Assembly: GCA_950097015.1 (NCBI GenBank)
Contig: CATNEN010000001.1
Coordinates: 15,369,001-15,433,000 of the forward strand
From: Macrostomum hystrix
Taxonomy: Eukaryota; Platyhelminthes; Macrostomidae
Length of the DNA stretch: 64,000 nt
Direction: 5' to 3'
Part shown: in pieces, positions 35,067 to 44,707 of the stretch
Layout: each line of letters starts with the position of its first letter
Numbering within the stretch: the stretch's first letter is position 1
The notes under the pieces: model-generated
What the model saw: the letters and a program-made list of their open reading frames with translations, nothing else
What the model was told of the DNA's origin: nothing
Databases searched by the model: none
Position numbers and translations under genes: made by a program

Positions 35067-35716
35067 TTTCGTTGTTGAGGCAGTTAAAGAATCACTTTCT
35101 TGTTTTTTACCCTCATTTGACTTTCGGTCAGTGCTTTATATGCATTTCTTTCATATCGGGCCTGCGTGAAATGTCGTTAGCTGGCAAGAGTGAGTTTATG
35201 ACGGCACTGATTTGATAAGATATGTGTTTCTGAGTAGCCTAAATGCTTTAAAGTCACTTTTCTGCGCATTCATGGGCGAATTTTACGAGTGCAAGAAGCA
35301 GTTTTATTTAGAGTCAAGTCTTTGTACGCAGTAGAATTTTACTGATTAAAGGTCTTATTTAACAAAGGATTTATTTTCTTTGTCTTTGTCAGTGCTGACA
35401 ATGCAGACAGTGCTGCGATCTTCAATGTGGCTTGACAATTTTTTATCGATTCGAAGGATCAGGAAATTTTCATTTACATGTTTTTAATATTTCTGCACTG
35501 AGATAGTTTCAGAGTCCGAACAAAGACCGTCAGTGTTTCAAGAAGCTGCTGCTGCTGCTGCTGAACGAAATCGTTCACTACTTTGCACTGATCACCTTAC
35601 TTGAATATTGATCTTTCGTTTATCATTAGGTTGTTAGGTCAACAGAATCATTGGAGCAAAACCTAATATAACCTGATATAGCCTAATATAGCCTAAAAGT
35701 ATATCAACAGTTTGAA
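35067..35716. other. 5' flank of aminopeptidase copy 2
   Basis: AT-rich; a short GCT/CTG microsatellite near 35546-35562. No homology by eye to the upstream regions of copies 1 and 3. No gene is recognised. Confidence 0.45.
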
Positions 35717-36585
35717 ACAGGGGATCATAGAGACAGGGGATTATATAGACAGGAGATCATAGAGACAGGGGATCATAGAGACAGGGGATTATATAGACAG
35801 GAGATCATAGAGACAGGGGATCATAGAGACAGGGGATAATAGAGTCAGGGGATCATAGAGACAGGGGATCAGAGAAACAGGGGATCATAGAGTCAGAGGA
35901 TAATAGAGTCAGGGGATCATAGAGACAGGGGATCAGAGAAACAGGGGATCATAGAGTCAGGAGATCATAGAGACAGGGGATCATAGACACAGGGGATCAT
36001 AGAGTCAGGGGATCATAGAGACAGGGGATTATAGAGACAGGGGATCATAGAGACAGGGGATCATAGAGACAGGGGATCATAGAGACGGGGGATTATATAG
36101 ACAGGAGATCATAGAGACGGGATTATAGAGACAGGGGATCATAGAGACAGGGATCATAGAGACAGGGGATCATAGAGTCAGGGGATCATAGAGACAGGGG
36201 ATCATAGAGACAGGGATCATAGAGACAGGGGATCATAGAGACAGGGATCATAGAGACAGGGGATCATAGAGACAGGGGATCATAGAGACAGGGGATCATA
36301 GAGACAGGGGATCATAGAGACAGGGATCATAGAGACAGGGGATCATAGAGACAGGGGATCATAGAGACAGGGGATTACATAGACAGGAGATCATAGAGAC
36401 GGGATCATAGAGACAGGGAATCATAGAGACAGGGATCATAGAGACAGGGGATCATAGAGACAGGGGATCATAGAGACAGGGGATCATAGAGACAGGGGAT
36501 CATAGAGACAGGGGATCATAGAGACAGGGGATCATAGAGACAGGGGATCATAGAGACAGGGGATCATAGAGACAGGGGAATAAAG
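35717..36585. repeat. 16-bp minisatellite (about 54 copies)
   Basis: Units of acaggggatcatagag with single-base length variants (GGGATC versus GGGGATC). Lies downstream of the serine protease gene. Confidence 0.92.
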
Positions 36586-36725
36586 AGACAGATACTCGTA
36601 CGAAGGATCGAACGAGAAAGCAGAATAAAACAGGTATTTCTTCCAATGAACGCAGTTGGATGAATAGTTCAATGAGTAGTTATCACAAGGTTTTTCAGAA
36701 AAACTTCTGTAACCGCCAGATCGTG

Positions 36726-36731
36726 TTTATT
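36726..36731 (-). promoter_or_regulatory. Candidate polyadenylation signal of the serine protease
   Basis: AATAAA on the minus strand, about 130 nt past the protease stop codon at 36860. Position and orientation fit; use is inferred. Confidence 0.45.
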
Positions 36732-36859
36732 ATTATCTTGACCAGTTAAAACTTCTCAAATTAGCTTCTTAACTCCAGGGCCTGCTAGCAAATCGGAGCA
36801 GTTTCTGGTAAGTGTTCACAAACGAGTCAATTAGTTTTTTCACAGCAGGTCGGCTGCCT

Positions 36860-39800
36860 TCACATCTGATGGCGATACAGGACTTTAGCGATCCAGTCGA
36901 TGCTGGCGGACACGTTGGCGTAGATTCCAGGAAAGCCGCGTTGGGCGCAGTCGCGGCCGCGAGACACAATGCCCGACACGGTCCATCGGCCACGCTGCTG
37001 GCACATTAGCGGGCCTCCGCTGTCGAACTGAAATCAGTTGGACGGGCGCTATGCTTACAATACCATCAGCAGTTATCCCCAGTTCATCCTGTCAGCAGTT
37101 ATCCCCAGTTCATCCTGTCAGCAGTTATCCCCAGCTCATTCTGTCAGCAGTTATCCCCAGCTCATCCTGTCAGCAGTTATCCCTAGCTCATCCTGTCAGC
37201 AGTTATCCCCAGCTCATTCTGTCAGCAGTTATCCCCAGCTCATCCTGTCAGCAGTTATCCCAGCTCATCCTGTCAGCAGTTATCCCAGCTCATCCTGTCA
37301 GCAGTTATCCCAGCTCATCCTGTCAGCAGTTATCCCAGCTCATCCTGTCAGCAGTTATCCCCAGCTCATTCTGTCAGCAGTTATCCCAGCTCATCCTGTC
37401 AGCAGTTATCCCCAGTTCACGCGATCAAGGACTCTAGTATCATAGTCTTAGGTATAATAGACAGTGGGGATCATATTCAGACTGGTGGCATGTGTAGCTG
37501 TGGTTGTAGGGAACCACATAGAGTTGTCACTCACATGGCAGGCATCGGTTGTGTAGTCCTCACCGGCGGCGCAGATCTCACCTGGCTGCAGGTTTACGGA
37601 GTCGTTCTGATAGGCTGCGTTACATTCAGCTTCATCGTGAATTCTCACAGTGGCATGGAGTAGCTTCTCCGAATGCTGCCGATCTGAAACAGTTAATTTG
37701 TGGAAAAATCCCGGATCGCAGATTTTTTAATTCTGTTTCGAAGTGAAACTGCAGTCAACCAGCCGCTCACCCATTGAGTTGATTTTGCCCCAGCCGGCCA
37801 CTACGCATTCCGTGCCAGTCGGCAGTCGATCGGTTTCAATTGGCAGGCAGGCCGGGCGAACGTAGCGCGACAGGGCGACGGGACGGCGAAGGCGCAGCAG
37901 GGCGAGGTCCGGATCCACGGAGACTTGGCCGACTAGTAAAAACAGGTACGCGAAATTAGAGTGGCGAAGTCACAATTCATTTTTGGGCACAGACGCGACG
38001 GCTTAGGGGCAATTTAATGGCCAACCTCCAAGGCACTGGGAGAGTGTACACTGCCTGTGTGAGAGTGTGCCTGAGTACAGTATCTGTGTGAGAGTGTGCC
38101 TGAGTACAGTATCTGTGTGAGAGTGTGCCTGAGTACAGTATCTGTGTGAGAGTGTGCCTGAGTACAGTATCTGTGTGAGAGTGTGCCTGAGTACAGTATC
38201 TGTGTGAGTGTGTGCCTGAGTACAGTATCTGTGTGAGAGTGTGCCTGAGTACAGTATCTGTGTGAGAGTGTGCCTGAGTACAGTATCTGTGTGAGTGTGT
38301 GCCTGAGTACAGTATCTGTGTGAGAGTGTGCTCAGGAGTTAGCGGAATGAGCTTAAAAATTGCTTCCTGTCGCGATGTCGCCAATGGATGCGTCAGTGTA
38401 TTAACATGAGCGCAGATGCTGTTGAGTTTGATTGCTTAGCAACTAGGAAATAAAGCCACTCTGTGAACTTCTTTTTTAGTGTTTTTTTTAACTGCCTAGA
38501 AACGTAAGCAGAAGTCTGGCATCAACAGGCGGAAAGCTAGGAACAATGACAATTTAAATTAAGCGAAAAGGAAAAGCTAATTTTAAACCGGCTCTCACCT
38601 GTCACACTGGGGACCGAGGCTCTCACCTGTCACATTGGGGACCGAGGCTCTCACCTGTCACATTGGGGACCGAGGCTCTCACCTGTCACACTGGGGACCG
38701 AGGCTCTCACCTGTCACACTGGGGACCGAGGCTCTCACCTGTCACACTGGGGACCGAGGCTCTCACCTGTCACACTGGGGACCGAGGCTCTCACCTGTCA
38801 CACTGGGGACCGAGGCTCTCACCTGTCACACTGGGGACCGAGGCTCTCACCTGTCACACTGGGGACCGAGGCTCTCACCTGTCACACTGGGGACCGAGGC
38901 TCTCACCTGTCACACTGGGGACCGAGGCTCTCACCTGTCACACTGGGGACCGAGGCTCTCACCTGTCACATTGGGGACCGAGGCTCTCACCTGTCACATT
39001 GGGGACCGAGGCTCTCACCTGTCACACTGGGGACCGAGGCTCTCACCTGTCACACTGGGGACCGAGGCTCTCACCTGTCACACTGGGGACCGAGGCTCTC
39101 ACCTGTCACACTGGGGACCGAGGCTCTCACCTGTCACACTGGGGACCGAGGCTCTCACCTGTCACACTGGGGACCGAGGCTCTCACCTGTCACACTGGGG
39201 ACCGAGGCTCTCACCTGTCACATTGGGGACCGAGGCTCTCACCTGTCACACTGGGGACCGAGGCTCTCACCTGTCACACTGGGGACCGAGGCTCTCACCT
39301 GTCACACTGGGGACGGACGCTCTCACCTGTCACACTGGGGACCGAGGCTCTCACCTGTCACACTGGGGACCGAGGCTCTCACCTGTCACACTGGGGACCG
39401 AGGCTCTCACCTGTCACACTGGGGACCGAGGATCTCACCTGTCACACTGGGGACCGAGGCTCTCACCTGTCACACTGGGGACCGAGGCTCTCACCTGTCA
39501 CACTGGGGACCGAGGCTCTCACCTGTCACATTGGGGACCGAGGCTCTCACCTGTCACACTGGGGACCGAGGCTCTCACCTGTCACATTGGGGACCGAGGC
39601 TCTCACCTGTCACACTGGGGGCCACGTAGATTCGCCGGATGGCCCGCTCTAGCTCCGTGTTGTCGGGCCGCCCGATCTCGTGTTCGCCAACCACGGCGGT
39701 CCAGGCGCAGGGGCTGTCGGCTTCCAAGTCGAGGAGGAGCCTGAGAGTGGGTCAGGTTTGAAAGGCGGCTTAAAGCGCAGATTGTTCAACGGGTCTTTGT

Positions 39801-41045
39801 ACTGTATAAGCGAACTAATATATTTGCAGACAGACTCACACAATAAATTTGCATTCAACAGTTTCATGATGAGCATGGACTCACGTTCTAGATAGAAATT
39901 CCAGATTGCTATCAGAGAAGCAGTGCTTAGCAGACAGCACCCATTGTGGATGGATGAGCACGCCGCCGCAATAGTGCTTGCCGTGAACCTTCATCTGCGG
40001 GTTATTTAGCGAGGTTAGCGAGGTAAAAGACTATATAGAATTTCCAGTCAAAGAGTGTCACTGCGCCCACCTTGAAGAATTTTTTGAAAAGCTCGTGCAG
40101 CATCTGGTTGTCGTTTCTTAGCGACACCAGCCAGGGCCATTCGCCGCGTCGGGAGGCCACGCCGCCGACTATTCGCTTATTGACGGCATCGGCGCCCATG
40201 GCTGCCATGGCGTTGAAGAGGCCATTGGGAGCGGCTGTGTCCTGCCAGTCGACGAAGGCGTCTGGCATCTCGAAGTGGGACCTGCCGCAGTTGGCCAGCT
40301 GTTGCCGGATCTCTGGTGGCACCGGGAGGTCGGGTACAACACAGCTTAACTTTGTGTTAGATAAAATGCCAGTTTATTGAGTGTGTAGGCCTCTTTCATC
40401 CATTGCAGTCCTTGCTTGCTGCCTTTTCAAAGCCGACAGCACAGCCACGAAAATTGAGCGACGCACCTGATTCGCTGTGTGCGGCTGTTCAGTCCATGGA
40501 CTGGAGGCGCTACGTGCACCCTCAATTACCCCAGCTGATGCTGGTACCAATTCAACAGCTGGGTGAACTGGAGCAATGCAGGCTCATATTCCAGTGGAGT
40601 AGGAATCGAAACCCCGACCTTCTAGTCGTTTGTGCGATGCTACAATCCCTTTCAGTGGCAGCAGTGAAAAGATTGCCTTTTTAACAAAAGTTAAGCGGTT
40701 GGTTAAGCATGCCGCAACGCAAAAAACAATAAATCAAGGACGCGATCTGCTTTGAAGTGCGTCATAGCGTGTCACTAGAAACAGGTAAAACTGGGCGTGC
40801 AATTTTCAACCAATCTGACACCAGGCAGAAAATTCATCAGGGATCTGGAGCCAAATCAGAAGAAACACGGCCAATCCAGCACTGATTAAGAAAGGCGATC
40901 TTGAAAAATAATTTTTCTTAATAAAACTGAAAGCAGACCAACCTTGAAAGGTTCTCCTCCTGTGAGCAGCTCTGGCGCACAGGCCGCAGAGCAAGGCGCT
41001 GCAGAGCAGGCCAAGCACAGTCACACTGGCCGCGACCTTGGCCAT
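36860..41045 (-). CDS. Secreted trypsin-like serine protease (S1 family), seven exons
   Basis: A chymotrypsin-fold endopeptidase of 355 residues, secreted as a zymogen. Exons: 41045-40943, 40312-40071, 39994-39885, 39740-39607, 37932-37771, 37683-37535 and 37027-36860. All seven join in phase with GT-AG introns. Signal peptide 1-26; pro-region with NCGRSHF (Cys43, likely linked to the protease domain); activation at R81/IVGG. The triad is His139 (SAKHC), Asp205 (DLALL) and Ser303 (DSGGP). Asp297 in DAC sits at the S1 base (position 189), predicting cleavage after Arg/Lys. Oddity: the residue before DSGGP is Phe301 where Gly193 is nearly invariant, and Trp215 is Arg. Intron 1 holds a SINE, intron 4 a SINE fragment plus two arrays, and intron 6 one array. 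The substrate is unknown. Confidence 0.9.
37066..37425. repeat. 26-bp minisatellite in protease intron 6 (about 14 copies)
   Basis: Units of cagcagttatccccagctcatcctgt, with 25-bp variants lacking one C. The array lies wholly within the 507-bp intron 6. Confidence 0.9.
37975..38385 (+). mobile_element. SINE family 1, copy e, with internal expansion (protease intron 4)
   Basis: The start (GGGCACAGACGCGACGGCTTAG, then CAATTTAATGGCCAACCTCCAAGGCAC) and the end (GGAGTTAGCGGAATGAGC, TTGCTTCCTGTCGCGATG) match the body and tail of copy a at 1600-1830. The two halves are separated by a 29-bp array. The head is missing. Confidence 0.6.
38045..38335. repeat. 29-bp minisatellite inside the SINE tail (about 10 copies)
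   Basis: Units of gtgagagtgtgcctgagtacagtatctgt. The matching single-copy sequence is seen once in SINE copy a (TGCCTGCCTACAGTATCTGT near 1730-1750), so the array arose by expansion within the element. Confidence 0.9.
38591..39617. repeat. 28-bp minisatellite derived from an exon/intron junction (about 37 copies)
   Basis: On the gene strand (-) the unit reads CCCCAGTGTGACAG followed by GTGAGAGCCTCGGT. The first part equals the last 14 nt of protease exon 4, and the second equals the start of intron 4. The array therefore begins at the real splice donor and repeats it. The plus strand is stop-free and gives long spurious frames. Confidence 0.95.
40434..40675 (-). mobile_element. tRNA-derived SINE, family 2, copy b (protease intron 1)
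   Basis: Shares CAGTCCATGGACTGG, CCCCAGCTGATGCTGG and CAGCTGGGTGAACTGGAGCA with the copy at 22.5 kb. The B box is changed to GTTTCGATTCC. It lies within the 630-bp intron 1 in the same orientation as the gene. Confidence 0.65.
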
Positions 41046-41173
41046 GGCTTCAATCTCAGACGGCAGGGGGGAAATCAAATTAGAATGAAACTGAGAAATG
41101 ATTTTCAATTTCTAATCCGGCTCCCTGCCACCGTCTGTGAAAGCAGGCCCGGAGCGCCAACGAACGGAGCTGG

Positions 41174-41181
41174 CTTATATA
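41174..41181 (-). promoter_or_regulatory. TATA box of the serine protease gene
   Basis: TATATAAG on the minus strand, about 130 nt upstream of the ATG at 41045. Good consensus and location; no experimental support. Confidence 0.45.
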
Positions 41182-42295
41182 GCCGCACAATGGAGGAGGT
41201 CGGCGATTCGCCTGAAATTGCTGCCCGATTGTCATTGGAAGCTGCGGATGCAGAGTTTCTGCTAGAAAATGCGCTCATTGCAGACTGGGGGAAGCGGGAG
41301 CGCCGTCGGACTTTTTTTTCGCACGGTCGAAAAAGCCAGCATGGAATCTGCGAGGAGATGGTGGCAGAAGAAAAACCCGAATAAACAAGCCCAGCAAAGT
41401 CACGGGACGCGAAACTAAGGGGATTTCAAATCTGGGAGAGTGGCACTGTTCAGGTTCGAAGCTAGGTTTATCTTTACCTGAGAAGTCTCTTTTCGTTGAG
41501 ATGCAAAGAAAAAATGCTTCAGCAAAAAAGAGAAGTTACAGATTGCGACTTGCCATTTCTTTTTTCCGAGATCTAGTTAGAACAGGATTTGAGTTCTCTG
41601 CTTTCGCAGCTAAAAATAGACCAGTGCGTTGCGGCGAAGAACAAATGCAGCTGGCTGCGAACATTCGCTTAACATTTGAGATAACTTTAAACTATTGAAC
41701 TCGAGTTCGCTCCCTCGAGTTAAGCAAGTACAAAATCCTATTAGAGGGATGGACAGCTTGCAGGAAGACAGCCTCGACAGAAAGAATTTCTCCTGGGAAC
41801 CCGCCAGCGCCAGTTGTGAGAATGACAAAGGAAAGCACTCAGATTAGCCATGTTGAGCTTAGCCAGCCCGGTCCATTTCATCCTAGCAGCCGGGCAGCCC
41901 GCTAGTTAAATCAGCTGGGAGCAAATCCTTCCTGAGTGACATCTTTCACAAAATTCAACGCTTCGCTACTCTAAGTCACCCACGAAGAGTTGTCACCCCT
42001 TCACTCTGTCGCAATCATGTTATTCAATTTTAACTGGAGCGAAAAATTGTTAAATATGTATTTACTCATCACAAATTGTACGTTTATTTCATTTATAAGT
42101 TTGCTTTTTTAGTTTCAATTTTTCCAGTTAGTATATGTTTTAGAGCAGAATGATTCTTGCTGTATGCTCCGGATGTTCCAAAATGCATGCATAATTCAGT
42201 AGATTGCAAAGAAAGTATGGCGCCGCTTGACTAGTTATAACTATGCTCATGATTATTGACAATATCTGCAGTACTGCACGTATCTGCCTGCTAAA
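41182..42295. other. Intergenic, no gene recognised
   Basis: The sequence upstream of the protease promoter holds short frames only. GC falls toward the array at 42.3 kb. Confidence 0.4.
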
Positions 42296-43048
42296 CTAAT
42301 GTACTTTTTAGCTAATGAACTTGTTAACTAATGTACTTGTTAGCTAATGTACTTGTTAACTAATGTACTTGTTAGCTAATGTACTTGTTAATAAATGTAC
42401 TTGTTAACTAATGTACTTGTTAGCTAATGTACTTGTTAGCGAATGAACTTGTTAACTAATGTACTTGTTAGCTAATGTACTTGTTAACTAATGTACTTGT
42501 TAGCTAATGTACTTGTTAGCTAATGTACTTGTTAATAAATGTACTTGTTAACTAATGTACTTGTTAGCTAATGTACTTGTTAGCTAATGTACTTGTTAAT
42601 AAATGTACTTGTTAGCGAATGAACTTGTTAACTAATGTACTTGTTAGCTAATGTACTTGTTAACTAATGTACTTGTTAGCTAATGTACTTGTTAACTAAT
42701 GTACTTGTTAGCTAATGTACTTGTTAGCGAATGTACTTGTTAACTAATGTACTTGTTAGCGAATGCACTTGTTAACTAATGTTCTCGTTAACTAATGTAC
42801 CTGTTAGCTAATGTACCTGTTAGCTAATGTACTTGTTAGCTAATGTACTTGTTAGCTAATGTACTTGTTAACTAATGCACTTGTTAACTAATGTTCTCGT
42901 TAACTAATGTACCTGTTAGCTAATGTACCTGTTAGCTAATGTATTTGTTAGCTAATGTACTTGTTAACTAATTTACTTGTTAACTAATGTACTTGTTAAC
43001 TAATGTACTTGTTTACTAATGTACTTGTTAATTAATGTACTTGTTGTT
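42296..43048. repeat. 16-bp minisatellite (about 47 copies)
   Basis: Units of taatgtacttgttagc alternating with GTTAAC and GTTAATAA variants; variant blocks recur, suggesting block duplication. Confidence 0.92.
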
Positions 43049-43089
43049 CGTAGAGTCCACATGCGGCACGTTGCTCTAGTCGATTGCGC

Positions 43090-43155
43090 TATATTAACAT
43101 TATTTTGTGGGCGGAACGTTGCCGTCAGTCATGTTTGCCCAGGTCCAGGTCCAAA
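43090..43155 (+). repeat. Dispersed repeat shared with the window end
   Basis: ATATTAACATTATTTTGTGG followed by GCGGAACGTTGCCGTCAGTCATG recurs at 63944-64000 with four or five differences. The second copy runs off the window, so the element's extent is unknown. Confidence 0.55.
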
Positions 43156-44302
43156 GGTCCAGAGTGGCCATCATTTCGGTTTGTGTTTTTCTTATCTGAG
43201 CTTTCTCTTAAAACAAGAGTTCGCCTTGTCATTAGGATGCGACAGAAAGTTTTATAATTAATTCTGTTGATCAAAATGACTCTCCAAGATCGTGATCCAG
43301 TGAATGGACAACGAGTCAAGGCGGGAAAACTGTTGTTTTAGTTGAAAAATTGACATCAAATATGCAGAAAAACTGGCCTATTTTCTGGGACGCGATTTTC
43401 TGCGTTTCAGCTTTCAGACGAATGCGAACCTCGTGTATCCATTATTCTAGATACTCGGATAAGCTATATTTTTTGCTATATTATGTATCGCGAACTATGC
43501 AGTTATGTATCTATTAACGGCCAAACTATGTATCTAGGGGCTGGCTTTGGCTTCCGACCTAAGTCATCAGGCAGTTACTCTGAGGGACAGGTGCCACAGG
43601 TGTCATGCGCTAATATCCTTTTGAATAGCACCGCTCACACACCCACCCAACTCCACTTTTGGTATACAAGTCGGGACTTTCAATTGTTTTTAAGCAATGA
43701 CTAAGTTTACTACCTTACTGTCTCTCTTACGCCATGTATATTAGCGAAGGATACAAAGTGCAAGTGCACGATTTCAACGCAATCTGGTAGTTTCACTGGC
43801 ATGCTCACTTGTCCTCATAACTTGTAACTCATCCGGCAGCGTCAGCCTCAAAGCTGGGGTTCTCCTGACTTCAATTTAAATGTGCAACAGTGGACAAAAT
43901 CCACTGTTGAGAGGTCAAGTCAGCTTGAGGAAAGAGACCAAAGGGGTCATGCTGGGCTTCGAAAAGTTCATTGAAGTCAAGGATTGGACTATCTGGTTGA
44001 CGCGGCTGGTTCAGGACTGTTGTGACGAGTTCGTGAAGCCCCTTGGGGATACGTGGCAAGTATCAAAGAAATGACAGTATAGAAAAATATATCCGAAATA
44101 AAATAGTCGAATATGAGATCGAAATAAAACAATAAATTCCTCACAATAGACTACTGTCAGTAGAAATAGAACCAATCTCTATATGAACGTCTGAAAAACT
44201 GACGTAATAGAATAGTGACTTAACACGTAAGCATCTAAGACAGCAAGAAGGCCAGATTTCTCTACTTATCATTGACTTGCTGTATATTGACAGGTGCAAA
44301 TT
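43156..44302. other. Intergenic, no gene recognised
   Basis: Short frames on both strands near 43871-44074 look weakly protein-like but match no family I know and lack splice context. Confidence 0.35.
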
Positions 44303-44370
44303 CAATACAGCCAAAGACTATTTCTATTGCGGGCAGGATTTCTGCTCACCTGTATATCTGTGCATTGAGA
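44303..44370 (+). repeat. Inverted-repeat arm, left of the recombinase-like gene
   Basis: About 68 bp from AATACAGCCAAAGAC through GGGCAGGATTTCTGCTCA to GTGCATTGAGA. It matches 48891-48957 in reverse complement with only a few differences. The similarity stops abruptly on both sides. Confidence 0.75.
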
Positions 44371-44707
44371 CGGCATCTACTACTCATTGACTTCTCATTG
44401 AAGATTGGCTGTATGATACAGATGATACAGACACTCATTGGCTACTTGTCATTGACTTGTTCCGATTATTTGTAACTCGTTGCATTTAGGCGGATATATT
44501 GACAGGTTCAAATTCAAGTATAATAAATAATGTACTATTAATGGCAATATTGGCTTTACTTTTCTTTTATGTACGAGTGCTCGTACTGCATTCAAGGAGA
44601 AACAGTAGCAAAACAGTAGCAAAACCTATATACGAGCGTATACAGACGCGGTATTTGCAAGTCGCTGCTTTCTTTTTTTGCGATATTTCGTTCTGCAAGC
44701 CGAAATC

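Noticed and set aside
38635-39744. Plus-strand frames of 369 and 329 codons
   Set aside because: They come from the stop-free plus strand of the 28-bp array and overlap protease exon 4 on the other strand.
366-43048. CRISPR arrays
   Set aside because: The repeats are directly tandem without unique spacers, and the genes are eukaryotic.
43871-44074. Weakly protein-like frames on both strands
   Set aside because: No recognisable domain, splice sites or composition shift; the two strands are equally plausible, which argues for chance.
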